Positions 1 to 6,033 of a stretch of 6,089 bases of DNA are shown piece by piece. A program made the position numbers and the translations under genes. The DNA comes from JBHIBA01 sp046758845 (GTDB taxonomy: Bacteria; UBA8248; JACPRG01; G963555815). Position 1 is the stretch's first letter, and every line of letters starts with the position of its first letter. The stretch lies in the NCBI GenBank assembly GCA_046758845.1, contig JBHIBA010000284.1, positions 1 through 6,089 of the forward strand, read 5' to 3'. The notes beneath the pieces were generated by a model, which saw only the letters and a list, made by a program, of their open reading frames with translations, was not told the origin of the DNA and did not search any database.

Positions 1-61
1 ACCAGGTTGGCTTGTGCGCAAGGCTGCGACCCTCGCGCCGCGCGCGCCTCCGCCCGCCTGC

Positions 62-95
62 AAAAAAATCCCAAATGTCGCGCTCGCCGGGGCCC
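62..95 (-). terminator. Possible weak intrinsic terminator after htrA
   Basis: On the minus strand the htrA stop codon is followed by a GC-rich stretch beginning GGGCCCC, then GGGA and a run of seven T residues (complement of the A run at 62-68). The T-tract sits about 27 nt after the stop, where a Rho-independent terminator would be expected. The only stem I can draw is CCC with GGG around a poorly paired interior, which is weak, so this may be chance or a leaky terminator. Confidence 0.25.
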
Positions 96-1565
96 TCAGC
101 CCTTGCGAATCACCAGGTAGCGATTTCCGCCGTCTCTTCGAACGAGGAGAAGCAAGCCCTTGTCCTTGTCGGCGGAGACCACCTCAGACCGAAAGGTCTC
201 CGGTTTGTCGGCGGGCTTGCCGTTGACTTCGAGGATGACGTCGCCGGAGTGCAGACCCCCTCGCTCGGCGGCGCTTCCCGGCTGAACGGCGACGATCCGA
301 AGACCTGTCTTGCTTCCCAGACCGAGCTGTGAAGCGTCCGCATCGCTCAGCGGCCGGACCTGAATCCCCAGGCGAAAGCCGGCGGGCGTCTCGGCCGGTG
401 TCTCCGGCCGGGCTTGCCCCTTCATCTCCTCCAGGCTGACGTCAATTTCCCGGCTCTCGCCCCCCCGGAGGACGCGGACCTTGACCTTCTCCTTCAGGGG
501 GGCGGAGGCCACCATCCGCGGGAGCGTCCGGGCGCTCTCTACTTCCTGGCCCTCAAACTCGACGATGACGTCGCCCCGCTTGAGGCCGGCCCGCTCGGCG
601 GGGCTTGCCGGCAGGACGTCGACCACCAGCGCGCCCTGCGCCTTCTTCAACCCGAAGGCCTTGCCCAGCTCCGGCGTCAGGTTCTGAATCTGAACGCCCA
701 GCCAGGCCCTGGAGACGTAGCCCTTCGTGCTGAGGGAGGCCACGATGTCTCGGGTCGCATTGATGGGAATGGAAAATCCGATCCCCTGGCCGCTCGGCAT
801 GATGGCCGTGTTGACGCCGACGACCTCGCCCCGGAGGTTGAAGAGCGGACCCCCCGAGTTGCCCGGATTGATGGAGGCATCGGTCTGGATGAAGTTGTCA
901 TACGGGCCCGCCCCGATGGAGCGCCCTTTTCCGCTGACGATTCCCAGGGTGACCGTGTGGCCGAGCCCGAAGGGATTTCCCACGGCCATGACCCAATCCC
1001 CGGCCGCTAGCTCGTCGGAATCTCCGAACTTCACGGCCTCCAGGTCCACCTTCTCCTTGATTTTCAGAAGGGCCAGGTCCGTCTTGCGATCGTGACCGAG
1101 AACCTTGGCGGAAAACGTGCGCCCATCATGAAGAGTGACGCGGATTTCTTCGGCGCCCTCGACCACGTGATTGTTGGTGATGAGCAGGCCGTCCCGGCTG
1201 TATATGAAGCCCGAGCCTAACCCTTGCCGGCGGAAATCACGGGGGAACCGCCTGCCCGGACGATCTCCAAAGAACCGGCGGAACCAGTCAGGGAAAGGTT
1301 CTTCCCTAAACGGCCATGCCCCGGACAAGGAGCTCTGCCTGACCTTCTGGACGACGCGAATGTTCACCACAGTCGGCTTGAGCCGCTCAGCCAGCCTTCG
1401 AAGAGAAGGCAGCCCGCCCGCCTCCTCTTTGGCGGCCTTGGCCGCCTCAGCCACGCTGGGCCCGGGCCTGGCGCCAGAGAAATAGGTCCCGGCCGCGAAG
1501 GCAGCGTAAAGGACCGCGGCCAACGCGAGAGGCAAAATTGCGATCTTCCGAACCCTTCTGAACAT
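96..1565 (-). CDS. htrA: HtrA/DegP (Do) family periplasmic serine protease with two PDZ domains
   Basis: This gene encodes a 489-residue trypsin-fold (family S1C) protease/chaperone of envelope protein quality control. Residues 1-29 are a basic start (MFRRVRK) and a hydrophobic stretch, so it is exported, by a cleaved signal or an N-terminal anchor. The protease domain spans about 55-275. All three catalytic residues are present: His133 in TNNHVV, Asp163 in RKTDLALL and Ser237 in NPGNSGGPL. The loop at 82-118 is rich in Phe and Arg, as is common before GLGSGF in this family. PDZ1 covers about 285-380 (opening RAWLGVQIQ) and PDZ2 about 397-485 (opening FRLGIQV). Two PDZ domains and this length fit the Do group (DegP/DegQ/MucD) rather than single-PDZ DegS. 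I chose ATG 1565 because GGAG lies 7 nt upstream and the signal sequence then starts the protein. The GTG at 1637 would add 24 unlikely residues. The gene is 546 bp from the kinase gene and has its own candidate promoter. The exact paralogue is not determinable. Confidence 0.96.
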   Translation of the reverse strand: MFRRVRKIAILPLALAAVLYAAFAAGTYFSGARPGPSVAEAAKAAKEEAGGLPSLRRLAERLKPTVVNIRVVQKVRQSSLSGAWPFREEPFPDWFRRFFGDRPGRRFPRDFRRQGLGSGFIYSRDGLLITNNHVVEGAEEIRVTLHDGRTFSAKVLGHDRKTDLALLKIKEKVDLEAVKFGDSDELAAGDWVMAVGNPFGLGHTVTLGIVSGKGRSIGAGPYDNFIQTDASINPGNSGGPLFNLRGEVVGVNTAIMPSGQGIGFSIPINATRDIVASLSTKGYVSRAWLGVQIQNLTPELGKAFGLKKAQGALVVDVLPASPAERAGLKRGDVIVEFEGQEVESARTLPRMVASAPLKEKVKVRVLRGGESREIDVSLEEMKGQARPETPAETPAGFRLGIQVRPLSDADASQLGLGSKTGLRIVAVQPGSAAERGGLHSGDVILEVNGKPADKPETFRSEVVSADKDKGLLLLVRRDGGNRYLVIRKG

Positions 1566-1578
1566 GTTGGATCTCCAA
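1566..1578 (-). promoter_or_regulatory. htrA ribosome binding site inside a small hairpin
   Basis: On the minus strand the sequence just before the htrA ATG is TTGG-AGAT-CCAA-C-ATG. The Shine-Dalgarno GGAG (1576-1573) is 7 nt from the start and supports ATG 1565. Its two G residues lie in the left arm of a perfect 4-bp inverted repeat (TTGG 1578-1575, CCAA 1570-1567) with a 4-nt loop. A CAU at 1580-1578 could instead extend the pairing onto the AUG with a bulge. The sequence is clear, but masking of the site in vivo is inference. Confidence 0.55.
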
Positions 1579-1714
1579 TGGGACCGTGCTTGTTGAGGAC
1601 TCTCCCCCGAGGAAAGACGATATTCATGAGAACGCACGCAAGTATCCCTAGACAGGCAAACCCTCTCCTTCGGCCTTATTCAGGGATTCACACAACTTGG
1701 GACTTGCGGGGAGT

Positions 1715-1740
1715 GGCGGGGGGCTTGGGAGCCCCCCGCC
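1715..1740. repeat. Perfect 10-bp GC inverted repeat (strong hairpin)
   Basis: The arms are ggcggggggc (1715-1724) and gccccccgcc (1731-1740), exact reverse complements around the 6-nt loop ttggga. No T-tract follows on either strand, so it does not look like a standard intrinsic terminator. If htrA is transcribed from the promoter candidate near 1850, this lies in its leader, about 150 nt before the start codon, where it could stabilise the RNA, pause polymerase or form part of a leader fold. The structure is certain at sequence level; the role is unknown. Confidence 0.65.
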
Positions 1741-1756
1741 GAGTGGCCACGAGGGA

Positions 1757-1809
1757 AGGCGTCGGGAGGTGTTCCGCTCATCCCTCGGAAGCCGGAGGCG
1801 TTGGGAGGT
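1757..1809. repeat. Pair of 14-bp near-identical direct repeats
   Basis: The 14-mer aggcgtcgggaggt (1757-1770) recurs as aggcgttgggaggt (1796-1809) with one C/T difference, 39 bp apart start to start. The spacing is not a clear multiple of a helical turn. They lie in the putative htrA leader, and the second copy contributes to the hairpin at 1800-1822. They may be protein or antisense binding sites, or chance in low-complexity G-rich DNA. Confidence 0.4.
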
Positions 1810-1822
1810 CCCTTTTCCCAAC
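1800..1822. repeat. 7-bp inverted repeat (hairpin) in putative htrA leader
   Basis: The arms gttggga (1800-1806) and tcccaac (1816-1822) are exact reverse complements with a 9-nt loop, and G-T pairs could extend the stem inward when read as plus-strand RNA. The hairpin would be close to the 5' end of an htrA transcript starting near 1840. No function can be assigned. Confidence 0.45.
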
Positions 1823-1846
1823 TGCCCTCCTTGTTGGTCAATACTG

Positions 1847-1852
1847 AATATA
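1847..1852 (-). promoter_or_regulatory. Candidate -10 element of the htrA promoter
   Basis: On the minus strand the hexamer TATATT matches the sigma-70 -10 consensus TATAAT at five of six positions. No good -35 hexamer lies 16-18 bp upstream; that place is occupied by the three 11-bp repeats (1859-1891). This is the layout expected for a promoter that depends on an OmpR/PhoB-type activator. Transcription would start near 1840, giving a leader of about 275 nt. The element is read by eye and has no experimental support. Confidence 0.4.
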
Positions 1853-1858
1853 GGGGGC

Positions 1859-1891
1859 CAACATTAGAGGAAAGTTAAGAGAATATTAAAA
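1859..1891 (-). promoter_or_regulatory. Three tandem 11-bp repeats, candidate response-regulator operator
   Basis: Read on the minus strand, three consecutive 11-mers occur without gaps: TTTTAATATTC (1891-1881), TCTTAACTTTC (1880-1870) and CTCTAATGTTG (1869-1859). Five positions are invariant, giving the core TAAnnTT. OmpR/PhoB-family dimers bind head-to-tail half sites spaced about one helical turn (10-11 bp), commonly overlapping the -35 region. Here the last repeat ends 6 bp before the -10 candidate. The DNA-binding regulator encoded at 3581-4258 is the obvious ligand, by inference from family and location. Confidence 0.45.
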
Positions 1892-1900
1892 TTCTCTAAC
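1874..1900. repeat. AT-rich interrupted inverted repeat overlapping the 11-bp repeats
   Basis: The left arm gttaagagaat (1874-1884) and right arm attctctaac (1891-1900) are reverse complements apart from one extra A in the left arm, with a 6-nt spacer attaaa. A short palindrome ccga-aaa-tcgg (1900-1910) follows directly. The repeat overlaps two of the 11-bp direct repeats. It could be an alternative operator for a symmetric dimer or simply part of the same binding region. Confidence 0.45.
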
Positions 1901-2111
1901 CGAAAATCGGGCGCTTCGGGGGGTTGGGCGGCAAACTGGAAGGCGGAAATCGATTAGGGCGACCGTACGCTTCGCCCAGGGTGGCCGGTTTGGCGAAACA
2001 GCGGGACCCTTCGCGCGAGTCGGTGACTCTCGCTCAGGGGGACATCGCTATCAGTGATTAACCGCTCGCAGAAGCAAGTTCGGCGATAAAAGGCTCAGAA
2101 GGTCTTGCCCC

Positions 2112-3545
2112 TTAAGAAGGCAATCCCGCCTCCAGGGGAAGCTCAACCGTGAAGGTGCTCCCTTTGCCCGGGCGGCTTTCCACACGGATTGATCCTCCAT
2201 GGGCTTCGGCGACCCACTTGCAAATATTCAGACCGAGACCGCTGCCCTCCGATTCCATTCCCCGGGCATCGACCGACCGGTAAAAGCGGTCGAAGATGCG
2301 CTGGATATCCTTTTCGGCGATTCCGATTCCCGTGTCCGTCACCGCGATCAAGGTTTTTCCGTCCATCCGCGTTAACGAAACGTCGACCTTGCCGCCGGGG
2401 GGCGTGTAGCGGAAGGCATTGACGACGAGATTCATCACCATCTGGCGCAGCCGATCCGAGTCGCCCTCCAACACCAACGGATCGCGTCTGCTCACGGTGA
2501 ATCTTTTGTCGTTGGCCTCCGGCAGGGTGCGGGCCTTCTCGTACACTTCGCCGACCAGGTCGCCCAAATCCACAGGCGCAGAGTGAAGCTGTGTGGCCCC
2601 CAGATCCGCCTTGGCCAGCGTCAGGAGGTCTTCGACGATCTCACTCATCCGCCGGACCTCTTCCAGGATCACGCGAAGCCCCCGTTGGTAGTCCTCAGAC
2701 GTCCGGTTCGAGGACAGCAGAAGCTCCACCTCGCCCCGGAGGATGGTCAGCGGGGTCTTGAGCTCGTGGGAGGCGTCGGCGCTGAATTCTCGAACCCGGC
2801 CGAAGGCCGCCTCCAGCCGGGCGATCATCGCGTTCAGGGTGTCCACGAGACGGGCCAGCTCGTCCTCGGAAGCGGGCCTTGCGATCCGCTCGTTCAACCG
2901 CTCGGCCGTGATGCGTCGGGCCGCCGCCACCACTTCGTCCACGGGGCGCAGGGCCCTCCGGGCCAGGGTCCAACCGCCAAGACCCGCCAGGACCACCGCA
3001 GAGGGAACCACACCCATGAGGATGAGGGCAAGGCGCCGAAGCGTCCCATTGACCTCGCCGAAGGAGGCCGCCACCTGAACGAAGTTGACCACCCGGCCCG
3101 AGCGGATGACGGGCTGGGTATAGACACGGATGGGCGACTGACCGGGCGGATGAACGGTTTCCAGCGTGCTCTCTCCTTTGAGCGCGTTTTCCCGCGCGAG
3201 CGGGCTCAGATTGACCTGGGTCCCGCCCAGGGAAAGGGGCCGCATTCGAGTTTCACCCGTCAAGTCCAGGACCTGCACCATTCGGTCGAACAGCCGACTC
3301 GGAGGCAGGCCCGGAAAGAGTCTGGAGAGGAGCGACTCGGGAGGGGTTGTCAGGTCGGACCGGTCCACCGAGGCCAGGGCCTTGCCCGCAGCGCGCAGGG
3401 ATCCGTCCAGGTTCGAATGAAGCTGGTGGCGGACCGCAGCGTAGACCACCAGCGAGACCGCAGTCAAAAGCGCGGCCATAATGCCCAGATACCAGAGCGT
3501 GAGACGCGCCTTGAGTCCCAAAGACTTAAGACTGAATTTTCCCAT
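2112..3545 (-). CDS. Two-component sensor histidine kinase (HAMP-HisKA-HATPase)
   Basis: This gene encodes a 477-residue inner-membrane kinase partnered with the regulator just upstream. Order of parts: basic N-terminus; first membrane segment about 15-38; periplasmic sensor loop about 39-170 with no recognised fold; second membrane segment about 171-193; HAMP about 194-247 with the usual LRPVDEV start; HisKA with phosphoacceptor His260 in DASHELKTPLT; N box with Asn372 and Asn376 (NLVVNAFRYTP); G1 DTGIGIA (404-410); F box IFDRFYR (417-423); G2 GSGLGLN (434-440). All motifs needed for activity are present. The general type resembles CusS, MprB and CpxA, and the signal sensed cannot be read from the sequence. 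I chose ATG 3545, which has a GAGGGG run 4 nt upstream and gives a standard N-terminus. A GTG at 3584 overlaps the regulator stop (GTGA) and would add 13 charged residues. Either start implies co-transcription and probably translational coupling with the regulator. Confidence 0.96.
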   Translation of the reverse strand: MGKFSLKSLGLKARLTLWYLGIMAALLTAVSLVVYAAVRHQLHSNLDGSLRAAGKALASVDRSDLTTPPESLLSRLFPGLPPSRLFDRMVQVLDLTGETRMRPLSLGGTQVNLSPLARENALKGESTLETVHPPGQSPIRVYTQPVIRSGRVVNFVQVAASFGEVNGTLRRLALILMGVVPSAVVLAGLGGWTLARRALRPVDEVVAAARRITAERLNERIARPASEDELARLVDTLNAMIARLEAAFGRVREFSADASHELKTPLTILRGEVELLLSSNRTSEDYQRGLRVILEEVRRMSEIVEDLLTLAKADLGATQLHSAPVDLGDLVGEVYEKARTLPEANDKRFTVSRRDPLVLEGDSDRLRQMVMNLVVNAFRYTPPGGKVDVSLTRMDGKTLIAVTDTGIGIAEKDIQRIFDRFYRSVDARGMESEGSGLGLNICKWVAEAHGGSIRVESRPGKGSTFTVELPLEAGLPS

Positions 3546-3580
3546 GACTCCCCTCGATTCCCGGACGGCCCTTTCTTCCC

Positions 3581-4258
3581 TCACCCCTTTTCCGGTAGCC
3601 CGAACCGGTAGCCCACGCCCCGCTCGGTGTGAAGGAGAGACGGATGAAACCCCCGGTCAATCTTGTTCCGCAGGTAGCTCACGTAGACGTCCACGACATT
3701 GGTTTCCGGATCGAAGGAATAGTCCCAGACGTGCTCCAGCAGCGTGGAGCGCGAGAGGATCCGGTCCGGGTGGCGCATGAAGCACTCCAGCAGGGCGTAC
3801 TCGCGCGCCGATAGGCGGATCTTCTTTCCCGCCCTAGACACCTGTCGGGTGGCCGGGTTCAGCTCCAGGTCGGCCAAACGGAGAATGGGGGCCTTGCGGT
3901 CCTCCCGCCTCAGCAGCGCCCTCACCCGGGCCAACAGCTCGTCGAAGGCGAAGGGCTTTGTGAGGTAGTCGTCCGCCCCGGCGTCCAGTCCGCGCACTTT
4001 CTCCTGTACCGCATCCCTGGCCGTCAGCATCATGACTTGGGCCTTGCCCTGGTTGTCCCGATACCGGGAAAGGACTTCCCAGCCGTCGATCCCCGGCAAC
4101 ACCACGTCCAGCAAGATCAAATCGTACACGCTGGACAGGGCTTTTTCCAACGCCTTCAGGCCCTGTCCGGCGACGTCCACAGTATACCCCGCCTCGCCCA
4201 GCCCGCGCGCGATGAAGCTGGCCACCTTGGCCTCATCTTCGACGACCAGAATCCGCAC
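3581..4258 (-). CDS. OmpR/PhoB-family response regulator
   Basis: This gene encodes a 225-residue cytoplasmic transcription factor. The receiver domain (1-115) has the acidic pair Glu7/Asp8, phosphoacceptor Asp51 in LILLDVVLPG, switch Thr79 (LTAR) and Lys101 (LTKPF). The winged-helix effector domain covers about 127-220, with the recognition region DPETNVVDVYVSYLRNKID and the terminal RGVGYRF hairpin. Length and motifs are full for the family; the effector sequence recalls the MprA/CusR/ArlR type, but I do not assign a name. The start is GTG at 4258, with GAGG 7 nt upstream, and the protein begins directly with the first beta strand. It lies 50 nt after the lipoprotein gene and immediately before the kinase gene. 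It probably regulates its own operon and, by inference, htrA through the repeats at 1859-1891. Confidence 0.97.
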   Translation of the reverse strand: MRILVVEDEAKVASFIARGLGEAGYTVDVAGQGLKALEKALSSVYDLILLDVVLPGIDGWEVLSRYRDNQGKAQVMMLTARDAVQEKVRGLDAGADDYLTKPFAFDELLARVRALLRREDRKAPILRLADLELNPATRQVSRAGKKIRLSAREYALLECFMRHPDRILSRSTLLEHVWDYSFDPETNVVDVYVSYLRNKIDRGFHPSLLHTERGVGYRFGLPEKG

Positions 4259-4308
4259 CCGCCCGCCTCACAAACGCCCAAAGGAGTCGTCGGCCACTTG
4301 TCCCTGTC

Positions 4309-5079
4309 TCATTGGAGGAGCTGGAAGCTCGCCACCATCCCGTCGAACGTCTTCACCGTGTTGGGAAACGCCAGCTCATGGTCCAGAAGGGTGAACTCGT
4401 ACAAGACGTCTTCCCGGCGGCCCCGTTTCAAGATGAGGACGATCTTCCCCCGCGCCCCCCGCGTGATCCGGGGGCGGGCCTCCTCCCGCTCAATGCGCCG
4501 CTTCCGCATCGCTTGGGTTTCCGGGCCGAATTTCTCCTCTCTCTCACCGCTGAGAATCTCCTCCTCGATGCGTCTCCTCTCCGCCACTTCGTCGATCACC
4601 GGGCGTGAAAGGCCGCCGCGAAGTTGAAACTCGAGTCGCGGATGGCCATTCTGCGATTGGAGCGTCCAAACCTTCTCCAAGGGGAGGAATTGTTCGTCCT
4701 TGACGGCTCGCATGTTGTTCCCCCAACCCCCCAGGATCTCCCGGTAAATCCGCCGGCCGTGGTCGGCCAGCTCAAAATGCTTGTAGCGGAAACTCAACGG
4801 GAGAGCGCGGACCATCATGACGCCGCCTGTGTACGGGTTGTGAAAAACGTGATCTCCCATCAAGCCGATTTCGGCAAACGTCGATTGGCCCCGTCCGGGA
4901 ACCCACGGGGCGGGAGGCTTCCGCACGCGGTAATACCAGATCGACTCGATGAACTCTTCCGTCTTCGCGGCGCAGGAGACGGTGAGGAGGCCGGACATCA
5001 GGCAAACCGCCACGCGGAAGGATTGGCCCCGCCCGACTTGCCGCCGGGCGTGCGGGCCGGCCGTGCTCCAAAACTTCAC
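4309..5079 (-). CDS. Probable lipoprotein of unknown function
   Basis: This gene encodes a 256-residue protein I do not recognise. A basic N-terminus and hydrophobic stretch (FRVAVCLMSGLLTVSC) end in a lipobox-like LTVSC with Cys36, so signal peptidase II processing and a membrane-anchored periplasmic location are likely. The mature part begins with an aromatic-rich segment (ESIWYYRVRKPPAPWVPG, about 45-62), followed by a region with many aromatic and Gly residues (about 66-155), a highly charged stretch likely to be helical (about 161-204, rich in Glu and Arg), and a short C-terminal beta-like part. The likely start is GTG 5079, because AGGAG (5090-5086) lies 6 nt upstream. The ATG at 5085 abuts that site with no spacer and would add only Met-Arg. 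The gene sits 50 nt before the regulator gene, so it may be an accessory or target of the two-component system. No domain or catalytic motif is evident. Confidence 0.85.
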   Translation of the reverse strand: MKFWSTAGPHARRQVGRGQSFRVAVCLMSGLLTVSCAAKTEEFIESIWYYRVRKPPAPWVPGRGQSTFAEIGLMGDHVFHNPYTGGVMMVRALPLSFRYKHFELADHGRRIYREILGGWGNNMRAVKDEQFLPLEKVWTLQSQNGHPRLEFQLRGGLSRPVIDEVAERRRIEEEILSGEREEKFGPETQAMRKRRIEREEARPRITRGARGKIVLILKRGRREDVLYEFTLLDHELAFPNTVKTFDGMVASFQLLQ

Positions 5080-5103
5080 TCTCATCTCCTAAAACCTTAG
5101 TCC

Positions 5104-5133
5104 CCGGCCCGTTGCCGGTCAAGAGTCACCGGC
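5104..5133. repeat. Two mutually exclusive GC hairpins after the transporter stop codon
   Basis: The element gccggt (5114-5119) pairs perfectly with accggc (5128-5133) around an 8-nt loop. Most of the same arm, gccgg (5114-5118), can instead pair with ccggc (5104-5108) around a 5-nt loop. On the minus strand the first hairpin begins right after the transporter TGA. A TTTT lies further on (GGTTTTAGG) but not directly after a stem, so a full terminator is doubtful. It may attenuate read-through into the lipoprotein gene. Confidence 0.35.
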
Positions 5134-6033
5134 TCAAGGGCGATTCCCCAACGCCGATCCGGTCGGGAGTGGTCCGGTCAGCCCCCAGAAAACCCCCGCC
5201 AGGATGAGGACTCCGCCCACCGCCAGGCCGATGGAGATCTCCTCCCCCAAAAGGAAATACGCGAATCCGGACGCCAGGACGGGCTCTCCCAGGACCGCCA
5301 ACGCCACCACCGGCGATGACACGTAGCGGAGCGCCCAGTTCAGGAAGTTGTGGCCGATAAGGGTGGAGACGACGGCCAAGAGCAAAAGGTAGACCCAGTC
5401 CATCGCCTCCGCCCGGGAAAAATCCCCCCACTCCCCCACAGACAGAACCGAGAGCACCCCCGCGGCGATCGCGTAAATGGGAAACGCATACGCGGCGGTG
5501 GACAAGGTCGCCCGAAGCCGCCTTCCGATGAGCAGATAGCCGGAGAACAGGACCGCGCCCGTCAAAGCCAGAAGGTCCCCGGTCAAACGGGTGGGCGAAC
5601 CGTTCAGCGGGCCTTGGGAGTCCGTCCAGGTCACACAAGCCGCCCCGGCGGCGGCCACGCAGATCCCCCCGATCAGTCTTCGGGTTAGGGGTTCTTTTAG
5701 GAGAAAACGGGAACCGAGGGAAACGAACAGGGGGTTTGTGGTGACGAGGACGACCGAACTCGCCACAGAGGTATACGAGAGCGAGGCCACCCAGGCGGCG
5801 AAATGAAGGCCCAGGCTTGTCCCCGCCAGGAGGAGGAGGACGACCTCGTTCCGGGACAGGGTCATCCACGTCCCCAAGGCCGGGCGGAGGCCGAAGGGGG
5901 CCATCAGCAGGGCGGCCAGGACCATACGGCCGGCCGCAACGTTGGCCGCCGAGAGGCCGCAGAGTTTGATGAAGATCGCCGCCCACGAGACCGAGACGAC
6001 GCCGGCCGCCAATCCTGCGTACAAAGGCAACAT
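5134..6033 (-). CDS. EamA/DMT-superfamily membrane transporter
   Basis: This gene encodes a 299-residue inner-membrane protein with the tandem 5+5 helix layout of drug/metabolite transporters (RhaT/YdcZ/EamA type). The first EamA repeat covers about 6-136 and the second about 152-285. Each repeat has the typical end signature: TTNPLFVSLGSRFLLKEPLT at 98-117 and LGEPVLASGFAYFLLGEEIS at 248-267. Family members export amino acids, metabolites or drugs; the substrate cannot be inferred here. The length is normal for the family. I chose ATG 6033, which has a GAGGGG run 4 nt upstream. A TTG at 6045 overlaps the region of that site and would add four residues. It is the first gene visible on this strand, and only 56 bp of upstream DNA is present, with no clear promoter. 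It is followed after 54 nt by the lipoprotein gene and may share its transcript, although its function need not be related to the stress genes. Confidence 0.93.
   Translation of the reverse strand: MLPLYAGLAAGVVSVSWAAIFIKLCGLSAANVAAGRMVLAALLMAPFGLRPALGTWMTLSRNEVVLLLLAGTSLGLHFAAWVASLSYTSVASSVVLVTTNPLFVSLGSRFLLKEPLTRRLIGGICVAAAGAACVTWTDSQGPLNGSPTRLTGDLLALTGAVLFSGYLLIGRRLRATLSTAAYAFPIYAIAAGVLSVLSVGEWGDFSRAEAMDWVYLLLLAVVSTLIGHNFLNWALRYVSSPVVALAVLGEPVLASGFAYFLLGEEISIGLAVGGVLILAGVFWGLTGPLPTGSALGNRP

Larger units (their letters stand above)
1566..2111. other. Intergenic regulatory region between kinase gene and htrA
   Basis: This 546-bp stretch has no convincing gene. Plus-strand frames crossing its left part are continuations of antisense frames over htrA and have no visible start context or domain. 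It holds the htrA promoter candidate, the 11-bp repeats, an AT-rich inverted repeat and several hairpins, listed separately. The part nearest the kinase gene (about 1905-2111) has only short inverted repeats: gggcga/tcgccc at 1957-1962 and 1972-1977, and gagtc/gactc at 2017-2021 and 2025-2029. I see no strong terminator after the kinase stop codon, so read-through into htrA is possible. The stretch at 1858-1910 is markedly more AT-rich than its surroundings. Confidence 0.7.

Noticed and set aside
414..1010. Plus-strand open frame of 198 codons over htrA
   Set aside because: It is antisense to the catalytic and PDZ1 coding region, with no motif or ribosome binding site that would support it.
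1566..1637. Upstream GTG start for htrA, adding 24 residues
   Set aside because: The ATG at 1565 has a GGAG at 7 nt and opens directly into a signal sequence. The extra segment is hydrophilic and would displace the signal from the N-terminus.
1715..1740. Reading the perfect GC hairpin as an intrinsic terminator
   Set aside because: No T-run follows the stem on either strand, so I list it only as an inverted repeat.
1224..1847. Plus-strand open frame running from inside htrA into the intergenic region
   Set aside because: It starts inside htrA and its intergenic tail shows no domain or start signal. Its extension into non-coding DNA is explained by the lack of stops in GC-rich sequence.
2583..3611. 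Plus-strand open frame of 342 codons
   Set aside because: It lies antisense to the well-supported histidine kinase gene, has low-complexity Arg/Gly/Pro/His-rich content and no domain. It is a GC-driven shadow.
4037..4627. Plus-strand open frame of 196 codons spanning the regulator/lipoprotein junction
   Set aside because: It is antisense to two supported genes, with Arg/Ser-rich content and no recognisable feature.
5126..5986. Minus-strand open frame of 286 codons in another frame of the transporter gene
   Set aside because: The product is Gly/Pro/Arg-rich with no membrane segments, whereas the overlapping frame encodes a clear EamA transporter.
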